Source: Pedobacter roseus
Lineage (GTDB): Bacteria > Bacteroidota > Bacteroidia > Sphingobacteriales > Sphingobacteriaceae
Direction: 5' to 3'
Length of the DNA: 64,000 nucleotides
NCBI RefSeq assembly: GCF_014395225.1
Contig: NZ_CP060723.1
Location: forward strand, 3,038,001-3,102,000
The position numbers were made by a program, and so were the translations under genes. Shown here in pieces: positions 26,699 to 35,234 of this stretch (its first letter is position 1; every line of letters begins with the position of its first letter). The notes under the pieces are model-generated. The model was not told the origin of the DNA. It worked only from the letters and a program-made list of their open reading frames with translations, and ran no database searches.

Positions 26699-26962
26699 AT
26701 CGGGATACTTAAACTTTATGATTGCCAGCCAGGAAAATGGCACAATAAAAACATCAGATCAAGCGGGATAAGCTGACGGTTATTGAGGGATTGACAACTA
26801 GGGAACAACAGGTATATTCCTTAAAGGTTTTCAACTATTCTTATTCAGTTAAGAAATGTCGTTTAAGTAGACCAGGGAGTCGATCAAACCGATCCAAAAA
26901 AAACCGGTAATGCTTTTCCAGATCAGGCTGGCCCGGCACAGCGCAATGGTTCGTTATCTTAT

Positions 26963-27598
26963 TTAATTATAACTGTAATCTTTAAACTTATTAAGGGCTT
27001 CAATTTTGTTTTGCACATGCAGCCTTTTATAAATGTTCTTACAATGATTTTTTACCGTGTTGGGGCTTATAAAAAGCATTTCAGAAATCTCCTTGTACAA
27101 TAAACCCTTACTTAACAGCGACAGCACTTCCAGCTCGCGCTCACTAAGGCCTAAATCAATTTTTTTCCTGGCAGGTTTACTCCCCTGGATAAGACTGATG
27201 ACTTTACGCGCGATGTAGGGGCTCATGGGCGATCCTCCGTTATAGAGTTCTATCAACGCCTCATGGATCTCTGCGGAGGTAGAACCTTTAATGATATAAC
27301 CTGATGCGCCAGCCTGTAAAGCACTAAAAATTTTCTCATCATTCTGAAAACCGGTACACATCAAAAATAGCGTTTTGTTTAAACCTTCTCTACTCTGCAT
27401 AACAAGATCTATCCCCGACATATTAGACAACTTAATATCTACTATAGCTATATCCGGACATTCAACTGGCAATTTCTCTAGGGCTTCTTCAGCAGTGGCA
27501 TAAACCCCTTTGAGCTCAAAGGATTTATTTTCGAGGATAGAACTGGCTAAACTGTTCCGGTAAAGGTTGTGGTCTTCAACAATTGACACTGAAATCAT
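26963..27598 (-). CDS. NarL/FixJ-family response regulator
   Basis: 211 residues. The receiver has the acidic pair E8-D9, phospho-acceptor D54 in IVDIKLSNMSG, and K104 in YIIKGS. The C-terminus is a LuxR-type HTH (LSERELEVLSLLSKGLLYKEISEMLFISPNTVKNHCKNIYKRL). It should be a DNA-binding regulator controlled by phosphorylation. A HisKA_3 kinase, the kinase class normally paired with this regulator, starts 374 bp away on the opposite strand. Proximity to the EPS locus makes it a candidate EPS regulator, but that is inference. Confidence 0.93.
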   Translation of the reverse strand: MISVSIVEDHNLYRNSLASSILENKSFELKGVYATAEEALEKLPVECPDIAIVDIKLSNMSGIDLVMQSREGLNKTLFLMCTGFQNDEKIFSALQAGASGYIIKGSTSAEIHEALIELYNGGSPMSPYIARKVISLIQGSKPARKKIDLGLSERELEVLSLLSKGLLYKEISEMLFISPNTVKNHCKNIYKRLHVQNKIEALNKFKDYSYN

Positions 27599-27972
27599 AA
27601 TAATGCGTTTTTTTTAGGTAATATTGTTACATGCGTCTATCCCATTCAGATTTTTCAACGATTTATATCAATCCGGCACACGGCATGTTAATACCACTGA
27701 TGGATTGGGGATTATTTTGAAGGGAGACAACTTTTTATCCGGCATTAACCGAACGTGACAAACCTATAAAAAAGAAAAGTTTTAGCTATGCCCTTTGATA
27801 TCACGCAGTTACCCTGTACCAACATGACGTTATTGGTTTATCAGTCATACATTTTATAAGAGATACACCAATACAATGATATACAAAAATCAATTAAATG
27901 AGTATTATTAATAATACATAAAACATCAAATACGCACCATCAACCGTCATTAACTTTTTTTGAGCAAGAAAT
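27599..27972. other. Divergent intergenic region between regulator and kinase
   Basis: 374 bp of AT-rich DNA that must hold promoters for both genes. No TAnnTTTG element stands out and no long repeat is seen. An imperfect GGCAC-ACGGCATG word at about 27675-27690 was considered as a sigma-54 site and does not fit. Confidence 0.4.
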
Positions 27973-28722
27973 ATGCAGTTAAATTTTTATCAAAAACCTC
28001 TCGATTTATTTTCATTTTTTTTATTGTTTTTAATCTTATTACTATCAGTCTTTTTTTTAAAATATTATAGAACTGCCGTAAAATTTAAAAGGAAGTATAA
28101 AAACCAGGCTGCATTAATCAAAGCAGAAAGAGATAGGATCAGTGGCGAAATACATGATGAAATCGGATCAGGCCTTACTGCGATAAAATTATATGCAGAA
28201 CACTCAGCCCGTTCGAAACCCGCAGTTAGAGAACTTAAAATTATGGAAGAGATGATCGGCGAGATTACATTGAAAATCAGGGAAATCATCTGGAGTTCAA
28301 ATACAGATAGCGACCACCTGGAAAGCCTGATCTATTTTATGGAAGACCAGATCAGAAAGCTGTTCGAACATACTGATACTGCATTCACTTCCGAACTTCC
28401 CGCATTTATTCCATCTATTGAACTGCAAAGCCAGAGCAGACGCGATTGTTACCTGATCGCCAAAGAGATCGCCCATAATGTGCTTAAACATGCTCAGGCA
28501 ACCCAAGTTAAGCTCCTTATCGAGGTTGAAAAAGATCAGCTCATATTTTCCATAAAAGATAATGGTACAGGCTTCGACCCGGCTGCCCAGAGATCTACCG
28601 GTGTGGGCATGGAAAATATACGGATAAGAACGGAACGTTTGAAAGCAGGACTGATTATCGAAAATTACAGGGGAACAAGGGTAAGAATCAACATACCAAT
28701 GAAATACAACGTTCACCTCTAA
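27973..28722 (+). CDS. Sensor histidine kinase, HisKA_3 / NarX-like type
   Basis: 249 residues. One membrane span (about 11-30) is followed directly by the dimerisation/phospho-acceptor helix ERDRISGEIHDEIGSGLTAIKL with H61. The HATPase domain has an N-box (AKEIAHNVLKHA), a G1 box (IKDNGTGFD) and a G2 box (GVGMENIRIRTERL). There is no extracellular sensor domain, so the signal must come through the membrane segment or a partner. It pairs with the divergent NarL-type regulator. Confidence 0.92.
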   Translation: MQLNFYQKPLDLFSFFLLFLILLLSVFFLKYYRTAVKFKRKYKNQAALIKAERDRISGEIHDEIGSGLTAIKLYAEHSARSKPAVRELKIMEEMIGEITLKIREIIWSSNTDSDHLESLIYFMEDQIRKLFEHTDTAFTSELPAFIPSIELQSQSRRDCYLIAKEIAHNVLKHAQATQVKLLIEVEKDQLIFSIKDNGTGFDPAAQRSTGVGMENIRIRTERLKAGLIIENYRGTRVRINIPMKYNVHL

Positions 28723-28825
28723 GCAATGTCTTAATAGATGGCCACAATTTGCGATGCTTATTTTAACGCTTACAAGCAGATTTAAACTGCTATCTGCCTG
28801 ATTTAATTCCGGGAATGTCAGTGTA

Positions 28826-28857
28826 AAACACCACCTTTCATCCGAAAGGCGGTGTTA
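28826..28857. terminator. Strong hairpin downstream of the histidine kinase
   Basis: AACACCACCTTTC-ATCC-GAAAGGCGGTGTT forms a 13-bp stem with one mismatch, about 105 bp after the kinase stop. A T run follows only on the minus strand (TTTT), so it may also end a minus-strand transcript. Confidence 0.5.
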
Positions 28858-29116
28858 AAAAAATCGATCCCGTGATTTATGAAGACTACAAAAGTAGCGC
28901 AGCAATGGTCACCATTATATAGCCCTTTATAGTCATTTAGGTTATTATTTCGTGTAATTTAAGCCCACATAAGCCTGAAATCCGGATATGATCGATCCAC
29001 TTTCCCTATCGCTTAATGGCATTACACATGCAGGTCAGGGTTTATCAGTTGCAGAATACAAGCGTACTGAGCTTTAAATAAAACGTTTTAGTATATTTCA
29101 CAATTGATTAAATAAC
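28858..29116. other. Intergenic region with an orphan EPS-type word
   Basis: No gene found. The minus-strand word AAAGGGCTATAT lies at 28917-28928 and matches the EPS upstream word, but no coding frame lies 90-120 bp downstream. The hairpin at 28826-28857 lies 60-90 bp beyond it. Confidence 0.35.
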
Positions 29117-29371
29117 TTAGCCTGTATCTGCTTTGGGAAAATTAAATTCAAGGCTTGATGGGATAATACTTCTGTTTACCACCCTGACCACCTCCCAAAA
29201 ATAATTTCCTTGGACATCTCGTCCGCCCATGATGCGTACTTCGTAAGCCTTGCCCATATAGCTTGTTGAGATTTCAAGAAAGTCGTTCTCTATATTTAAA
29301 GGCTTAAGGGCTGGCTTCAGGCGCTTTAAAATAATTTTTTTGAAATTTTCGAATTCGGTATTATTAAACAT
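29117..29371 (-). CDS. Small hypothetical protein
   Basis: 84 residues, charged and soluble, with no signal peptide: an amphipathic N-terminal helix (FENFKKIILKRLKPALK), then beta-strand-like YEVRIMGGRD and NYFWEVVRVVN. I do not recognise a family. It is isolated, with more than 250 bp on either side. The start ATG at 29371 is the only reasonable one. Confidence 0.5.
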   Translation of the reverse strand: MFNNTEFENFKKIILKRLKPALKPLNIENDFLEISTSYMGKAYEVRIMGGRDVQGNYFWEVVRVVNRSIIPSSLEFNFPKADTG

Positions 29372-29816
29372 AGGTTAGTAAAGATAGGTGACTAAATTGT
29401 ACCTAATTCCAATTTTTGTGCCATAGAATCAACCAGATTTTCATGGACCATATAAATGGCTGTATTGTTGACATTTGTCAATTCTTAAGCCATAAAAAAT
29501 GAAAAAAGTGTTTTTTTCCCCAGTATAAACCCGATAGATTCTAAAATTTAACTCCTATGAATAATGTATAATTTAAACTACATTATTTTACAAATCAGTC
29601 ATTATCTCGCTTATTCGTGCAAGCCTGCAGTAAGAGATCGAGATGACTTTCTGATTATTTAAAAAATAAGAAGACAGGTTAAACGGAGCTAGTGGCTAAT
29701 CTGAAATGTGTTTACACAGGGATAGTCTCTGACAGAATAGAAGCAGCAATATAATGTACCTTCTGCTTTAGCATTTACCCAGTGATTTCATCTACTTAAA
29801 TGAAATCCGATTTCTG
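29372..29816. other. Intergenic region, AT-rich
   Basis: 445 bp without a supported gene. The plus strand contains short AT-rich palindromic words, but I see no clear RNA, repeat or promoter in it. Confidence 0.4.
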
Positions 29817-30312
29817 CTATTCTGCCTTAACCACTGGTAAACAGATCGTAGCAACAGTACCCCGCCCGTTATCGCCCGGGCCGATCTGAAAACTTGCCTT
29901 AAAATCAATCTGTTGCCTGTTGATCATTTCTACCCGCTCCAAAATAGATTGGAGTCCGATAGATTTCTCTTTTATCCCTTTGAGAAGCAGTGGTTTTATA
30001 TTTTTCTGATATCCAACCCCATTATCACAACTGTTATACAAATATGCCATGCTTCAAAATTTAGGGCTACAGCTAAAATGCGTATCGGGTTGCTGGGATT
30101 CGATTAATCCATGTAGTATTGCATTTTCGATTAATGGCTGGATCATTACTCTTTACGAAATGAAACAGGCTATCCTTCCATTGAAACGGGGTCTTGATGT
30201 AGGCAATTTTTCTTTCAACATCTTTCCGTTTGATGCTGTGACAAAAAATCTTACACTTTACCGCCGTTTTTTGCCCCCGGCCTTCCCTCAACCTATCCAG
30301 CCTTTCACTCAT
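29817..30312 (-). pseudogene. LytS/YehU-type histidine kinase, broken C-terminal remnant
   Basis: The 3' part (29817-30040) reads DNGVGYQKN (G1 box), KSIGLQSILERVEMIN (G2 box) and RGTVATICLPV, the end of a His_kinase HATPase. Further upstream, in another frame, RVMIQPLIENAILHGLIES is the N-box; a third frame gives IAYIKTPFQWKDSLFHFV. Joining them needs at least two frame changes (about 30045-30060 and 30148-30155), and the His-box region is missing or unrecognisable. It is a decayed paralogue of the intact kinase at 31353-33275. Confidence 0.75.
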
Positions 30313-30594
30313 CTATCCATCTCACTCAATCATTGTGAAAAAATAGCATCTCCAGTCAAGCTAAATTTGTTAATCGGGCGATAATAAAGCAGATTATTTT
30401 CATTTTTCCTTAAGATAGATTAAAAAATGTGAATCTAAATATACTGTATTTTGGAACAACTTAAATGTGGGGAACACAGCAGGTCATCAACGAATCGAAA
30501 GCTGTAAATATCTTAAAGTATAATAAATACAATTGGAATTGCCGATATTCTAATCACTAAGTGCAAAATCCAGTCTTCTTTTTCCATCTTATAA

Positions 30595-31341
30595 TTAAGC
30601 AATATTTTCCAGATACCGTAAAACCTCCTCTTTCTTCCTGCTGGAAACCAGGATGTTTTCCTTATTTTCCATTTGCAAATAACCTTCCCGATAATATTTC
30701 TTTACGTATTTAAAATTAACCAAATAGGATTGATGACACCTTAAGAAGCCGAAGGGCGTAAGTAATCCCTCATATTCCTTCAGGCCTTTTGATACCACAA
30801 TTTCACGCCCGTCATTCAAAAAAAAGCTGGTATAACCTTTATCGCTTTTGCAAAACATGATGTTCTCTATTGCTACCACTTCAATATATTCTACACTCTT
30901 TAACGCGATGCGCTTGCTTACCCCTACACCTTGCGCCAAATAATGGTCTTTCGCAATGGCGAGTTGTTGTTGGCCGAAACTTTCATGCTCCCGGTGGTGG
31001 TAACATTTATTTAAAGTGGTGGTTAGCGATACCTCATCGATGGGTTTAAGCAAATAACCAAAAGCGCCCAAATTTAGGGCCTGTATCGCATATTGATCGT
31101 AGGCGGTGAGAAAAACTACCTGAAAATCGTTTATTCCAATGGTATGAAAAAGATTAAAACTGTCGCCATCCTTTAAGCGGATATCAGCCAAAATAATATC
31201 TGGCTTTAGTGTAGGAATTTCCTTTCCGGCCACTGTTATTTCAGCAGCAAAGCCAACAACTTCTAAATAATCTATTTTTTTAACAATTTGCAAAATATGT
31301 TGCAAAATGCGGATTTCATCTTCCAAGATATAAAGTTTCAT
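30595..31341 (-). CDS. LytTR-family response regulator
   Basis: 248 residues. The receiver has E7-D8, phospho-acceptor D53 in ILADIRLKDG and the conserved Lys in YLLKPID. The C-terminus is a LytTR DNA-binding domain (KSVEYIEVVAIENIMFCKSDKGYTSFFL, then FLRCHQSYLVNFKYVKKY). It starts 11 bp after the stop of the TPR kinase gene, so the two form a standard two-component operon. The divergent secreted-protein operon at 33593 is the natural target candidate. Confidence 0.94.
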   Translation of the reverse strand: MKLYILEDEIRILQHILQIVKKIDYLEVVGFAAEITVAGKEIPTLKPDIILADIRLKDGDSFNLFHTIGINDFQVVFLTAYDQYAIQALNLGAFGYLLKPIDEVSLTTTLNKCYHHREHESFGQQQLAIAKDHYLAQGVGVSKRIALKSVEYIEVVAIENIMFCKSDKGYTSFFLNDGREIVVSKGLKEYEGLLTPFGFLRCHQSYLVNFKYVKKYYREGYLQMENKENILVSSRKKEEVLRYLENIA

Positions 31342-31352
31342 AATAATCTTTT

Positions 31353-33275
31353 TTAATCGTTAATGACTGGTATTGTAATTTCGACGCTAACTCCTCTGCA
31401 GCCAAGTGCTTTTTTGTCTCTCAACTCAAATTCTGCATGCTGGTGATTTGATTTAAACAGTAATTCAAACCGCTCTTTTAATATAGTTTGAGCCAAAGAT
31501 TGTTTTTTTGGCTTATCTGTTGGCTTTTGTACCAGCCCACTACCGTTATCATCTACTTCAATCAACAACAAATCACCCTTTAATACAAAAGAAATCAGGA
31601 GTAAACCTTTGTAGGCAATATTTCGGAAACCGTGCTCAATTGCATTTTCAACGAAGGGCTGGATCAGCATGGGCGGAATTAGTGTTTCATGTACATTGAG
31701 TTGCTGATCTACATCAATCTGATAATCGAACACGCCTGCATAGCGCATTTGCTGCAGTTGGATGTAATTATTCAATGAAGTTACCTCTTCGGCTATTTCG
31801 ATAAAATCTTTCCTGTTTTGTTCTAAAATACCGCGTAGCAACCCCGAAAACGATTTAAGATAGCGTACCGATTCATCAATATGTCCGGAAGCTACAATGC
31901 TTTGCAAATTAGCAATTGCATTGAAAATAAAGTGAGGATTTAACTGGGCTTGAAGCATTTTTTGCTCCACATTAAGTCGTTGATTATCTGATCTTAACAA
32001 ATTGTTCTTCGATTTCAAGCGCTGCTGGCGATAGACGATGAAAAAGAAGGAAATCACACCTATAAAAATGAGTACAAGTAGAAACATCGATGAACGTTGT
32101 TGCTTTATAATCGTTTCATTCAGTTTATTCCTACTTTTTAATTCTTCGATATTCTGATCTTTTTTTTCTGTTTCGTACTGTTCATGCATTTCTGCAACCT
32201 TAACCGATTCGATGGCTTCATTATTTTTCAATTCAATTTTATGCGAAGCCTCTGCAGCTTCCAGTGCTTTGGCATATTCGCCTTTTAGTTTATACGCATC
32301 AATTAGCCCATCGTAATAAACTTTTTTTTGCTTCCCAGATAAATCATTTTTTTCGAATGCAATTCCTTCTTTATAATATTTAATGGCAGAATCGGGTTGA
32401 TTGTTCCTGATAAAACTAGTAGCCAGATTGTTAAAAGCAATATCGTTGAGGTTGTCAGTTCTCTTCAGGTAGTTAAAATATAGTTTACTAGAAGCCACAG
32501 CTTTTGAAGATAGGCCTTGCTGACTATAAATCTGTGCCTGGTTATCGTAAGTGCGAGATAGGGCTAAACTATCTCCAATTTGCTTGGCCAATATCCGAGC
32601 CTGGTTATTGTAAAACTCCATTTTCCTGAAGTTTTTCAAACGGGAAGCCAATAGAAAAGAAATATCAAAATAGCGCTGTTTAACTGCCGGATGAGATTTG
32701 AACGGATGGTTTTCAAAGTAAATGGATGCATATTCCAATGATTTTTTCTCATTCTGATTTTGGAAATAAGCTTGTGCCAGCAAATCGTAAAAATGATAGG
32801 TCAATCTACTATTCGCACCCTCTGCCAATTTTATAGCAGTAAATATTTTGCCCGTTAAGGCAGACTCAACCATTGATCCATTACCCATAATCTGAACAAG
32901 AATTCCATAGGTTTTCAAAAGCGCTAATTCATCATTCGGCTTGTTAGATTTTATTTTTTGATATTCAGTTATCGCACTGTCGCGTTTTTTTTCCAGCCCA
33001 TATTTTCTGGCTTTGAAATAGTGATAATATGGATTAGCCTCTTTATTTTCCGAATTACTTAACAGACTATCTTCTTTATAAATCATTTTTTTAATCTTAG
33101 CCGCCGGGATGGTGTCAAAAGCGATGATGAACGATAAATAATCTTTTTTACCAATAACAATTTGATTGGCCTTTTGCTGGCCTTTGCTTTTTTTTTCCTG
33201 ATTTCTGCAAGAGGAAATAAACAGGGAACTCAAGATAGAGCAAATGGCTAATGCAGTTCTTGCAGTGATATTCAT
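31353..33275 (-). CDS. TPR-containing LytS-type sensor histidine kinase, lipoprotein-like signal
   Basis: 640 residues. It opens with a lipoprotein-type signal (SLFISSC, C23), then about 340 residues of TPR-like helical repeats in the periplasm, a membrane span at about 396-416, and a His_kinase domain with the phospho-acceptor H448 in QLNPHFIFNAIANLQ. The HATPase N-box is MLIQPFVENAIEHG and the G1 box EVDDNGSGL. This arrangement is common in Bacteroidota. It would sense a periplasmic or peptide-like signal and phosphorylate the LytTR protein encoded next to it. Confidence 0.92.
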   Translation of the reverse strand: MNITARTALAICSILSSLFISSCRNQEKKSKGQQKANQIVIGKKDYLSFIIAFDTIPAAKIKKMIYKEDSLLSNSENKEANPYYHYFKARKYGLEKKRDSAITEYQKIKSNKPNDELALLKTYGILVQIMGNGSMVESALTGKIFTAIKLAEGANSRLTYHFYDLLAQAYFQNQNEKKSLEYASIYFENHPFKSHPAVKQRYFDISFLLASRLKNFRKMEFYNNQARILAKQIGDSLALSRTYDNQAQIYSQQGLSSKAVASSKLYFNYLKRTDNLNDIAFNNLATSFIRNNQPDSAIKYYKEGIAFEKNDLSGKQKKVYYDGLIDAYKLKGEYAKALEAAEASHKIELKNNEAIESVKVAEMHEQYETEKKDQNIEELKSRNKLNETIIKQQRSSMFLLVLIFIGVISFFFIVYRQQRLKSKNNLLRSDNQRLNVEQKMLQAQLNPHFIFNAIANLQSIVASGHIDESVRYLKSFSGLLRGILEQNRKDFIEIAEEVTSLNNYIQLQQMRYAGVFDYQIDVDQQLNVHETLIPPMLIQPFVENAIEHGFRNIAYKGLLLISFVLKGDLLLIEVDDNGSGLVQKPTDKPKKQSLAQTILKERFELLFKSNHQHAEFELRDKKALGCRGVSVEITIPVIND

Positions 33276-33592
33276 TAATGCGGAGATTGGCTTATTAAAA
33301 CTGTAAATATTCTCTAAATATATAAATACAGACTTCCTTAAAAGAATCAGTTGAACATTCGTAGATTTTCATTCCATATCCGTGTAATTTCAATACTTAT
33401 TTGATTTTTCAGAAAACTTATTCAAGTTGATAAGCAGAAATACGAAAAAACCAATCGAATATCAGTTGCGCATCAGCAGTTGTAGGTTAGTATTTTTTTT
33501 GAAACACATTTCTCTACAAATTCAAATCGGAAATAAGAAACCATCCTCTGATTTCTAAAAACTATTCACCATTTACTTAAAACAAAAAAGTT
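33276..33592. other. Divergent regulatory region between kinase and secreted-protein operon
   Basis: 317 bp of AT-rich DNA between two divergent starts. LytTR regulators usually bind paired direct repeats in such regions. I could not define a repeat pair by eye. No gene or RNA is seen. Confidence 0.4.
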
Positions 33593-33931
33593 ATGAAAAA
33601 ACTATTCTTTGCATTGATTTGCACCGCGATTGGCTTTAGCGCTTCAGCCAATAATTTAACTTCAAAAGAAAATGCAACTACTGAAACTAAAATTGAAGCT
33701 GCAACAACATTTAAAAGAAGTAATAGCATTGAAACTGGACAACTAAGCACAGAAAAACTGGGTTTCTTTCGCAGGCAAATGAGTTTCACCTTTACTGATG
33801 CCTGTGGCAAATCATACGTTGTATACGTTTCCGGACCGAGCAGCGCATCTAACTACTCATTATGGCAAACCGCGAACATTCATTTTCGTGGAAATGTAAT
33901 GGCTGACTACTGGGGTTGCTACAGAATGTAA
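33593..33931 (+). CDS. Small secreted two-cysteine protein, copy 1
   Basis: 112 residues: signal peptide (MKKLFFALICTAIGFSASA-N), a Thr/Glu-rich spacer of about 35 residues, then a compact C-terminal domain beginning FFRR (58-61), with TDACG (C71) and a terminal GCY (C109). The two cysteines are 38 residues apart, exactly as in copy 2 downstream. I do not recognise the family. Signal peptide, linker and disulfide-sized domain suggest an exported structural or signalling peptide. It is the first gene of an operon with copy 2, a GLPGLI protein and an outer-membrane barrel. Confidence 0.75.
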   Translation: MKKLFFALICTAIGFSASANNLTSKENATTETKIEAATTFKRSNSIETGQLSTEKLGFFRRQMSFTFTDACGKSYVVYVSGPSSASNYSLWQTANIHFRGNVMADYWGCYRM

Positions 33932-33993
33932 TCCTTTGTAAAGCTACCAGCCAACAAAGTAGTGTTTAATCTATAAAATAAAAATAAAAAATC

Positions 33994-34332
33994 ATGAAAA
34001 AAATATTAATCTTACTGGTCTTTGCCGTGTTAGGAACTGCATCATTCGCTAGTGATGCTAAACCAGCTAAAATGTTATCTACCATCAACAACTCCGTTGA
34101 AACAAGTGTATTACCTACAAGGATAGTGAAGGTGCATGTTGTAAATGAAACCAGTGCCATATTTCGCAGAGAGAAAGTTTTCCTATACACAGATCCTTGT
34201 GGTGTTAAATGGCAAATTCACGTATTTGCTCCCGATGGTACTGATAACCTGAGCATGTTCTTGGTTGGCAACAACTTTTTTTGGCAAGGGATTAATGCTA
34301 GTTCTGACGGCTGCTACCATAACCAACCATAA
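33994..34332 (+). CDS. Small secreted two-cysteine protein, copy 2
   Basis: 112 residues, the same length as copy 1. It has a signal peptide (MKKILILLVFAVLGTASFAS-D), a spacer, then IFRR (56-59), TDPCG (C69) and GCY (C107), with the same 38-residue cysteine spacing. Shared positions include F-RR, F--TD-CG, V--P, N-S, N--F and GCY. Outside these the two differ strongly, so the duplication is old and the pattern has been kept by selection. It is separated from copy 1 by 62 bp. Confidence 0.75.
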   Translation: MKKILILLVFAVLGTASFASDAKPAKMLSTINNSVETSVLPTRIVKVHVVNETSAIFRREKVFLYTDPCGVKWQIHVFAPDGTDNLSMFLVGNNFFWQGINASSDGCYHNQP

Positions 34333-34384
34333 TTTATAAAAAATTAAATAAAGTAAGAGGATGGTTTCTTTAATTAAAAACAAA

Positions 34385-35224
34385 ATGAAAAAATACTTCA
34401 AGTTTATATTACCAGCATTACTATTAGGTGCTTTATATTCCTTTAAATATAAAAGCAACGAGCGAACAGATCAACCTACCGCGATTGCTTACTATAATTT
34501 TTACCACATTAAAGATAGTACCCAAACGGGTAGGTTATATAGTGAAGATTTTATCCTTTCTTTTAATACCCGCGAAAGTGTTTACATTAGTCAAACCAGA
34601 GTGAAGCAAGATTCTACCGTTCAGGCTATTTTAGCCGCAGCAGAAGCCAAAAACAGTGATGTAGTTGATATGGGGACGTATTTGCCCGTTACCGAAGATG
34701 ATATTTACATCGAAAATGGCAAGATTGCAATTGTAAAAAATACCCCCCAACAACGTTATTTAATTACCGAAACTGATGATAAAACCGATTGGAAGATTGA
34801 GAAGGAAACCAAAGATTTGTTGGGTTACACTTGCCAAAAGGCCACTGGTATTTGCAAAGGAAGAAAATATACAGCCTGGTTTACAACAGATATTCCGGCA
34901 AGCTTTGGCCCGTGGAAACTACAGGGTTTGCCCGGATTAATCTTAGAAGCTTATGATGACCGTCATTTCATAAAATTCACCTGTACAAAATTGGTCACTC
35001 AAGGGAATCTGCAAAATGTTAAGTCAATCAATATTCCATCAGATGCAATTTCAACAACAAAAAAAGAGTATGAGCAAATGAAGAAAGCACAGGCTGATGG
35101 TTTTAACATGTTCGGCAATGATAGCGGAATTGTAGTTGATAAGGTGACTTCAAACGGAGGGAATAGCAACGCTGGCCCAAAGAAAAAATTTACCATTAAC
35201 TATCCCTTGGAATTAACCGATTAA
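34385..35224 (+). CDS. GLPGLI family protein
   Basis: 279 residues from the ATG at 34385 (an ATG at 34361 adds eight residues, but its purine-rich site is in contact with the start codon). A hydrophobic N-terminus (FKFILPALLLGALYS) is a signal peptide or anchor. The family signature lies in PWKLQGLPGLILEAYD, preceded by the usual GYTCQKATGICKGRKYTAWFT region. GLPGLI proteins are Bacteroidota-specific, exported, of unknown function, and often encoded beside TonB-type barrels, as here. It lies 10 bp upstream of the barrel gene. Confidence 0.88.
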   Translation: MKKYFKFILPALLLGALYSFKYKSNERTDQPTAIAYYNFYHIKDSTQTGRLYSEDFILSFNTRESVYISQTRVKQDSTVQAILAAAEAKNSDVVDMGTYLPVTEDDIYIENGKIAIVKNTPQQRYLITETDDKTDWKIEKETKDLLGYTCQKATGICKGRKYTAWFTTDIPASFGPWKLQGLPGLILEAYDDRHFIKFTCTKLVTQGNLQNVKSINIPSDAISTTKKEYEQMKKAQADGFNMFGNDSGIVVDKVTSNGGNSNAGPKKKFTINYPLELTD

Positions 35225-35234
35225 GCTCAAAGAT

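Noticed and set aside
27661..27700. Sigma-54 promoter (GGCAC...GC) upstream of the NarL regulator
   Set aside because: The spacing and the TTGCA half do not fit.
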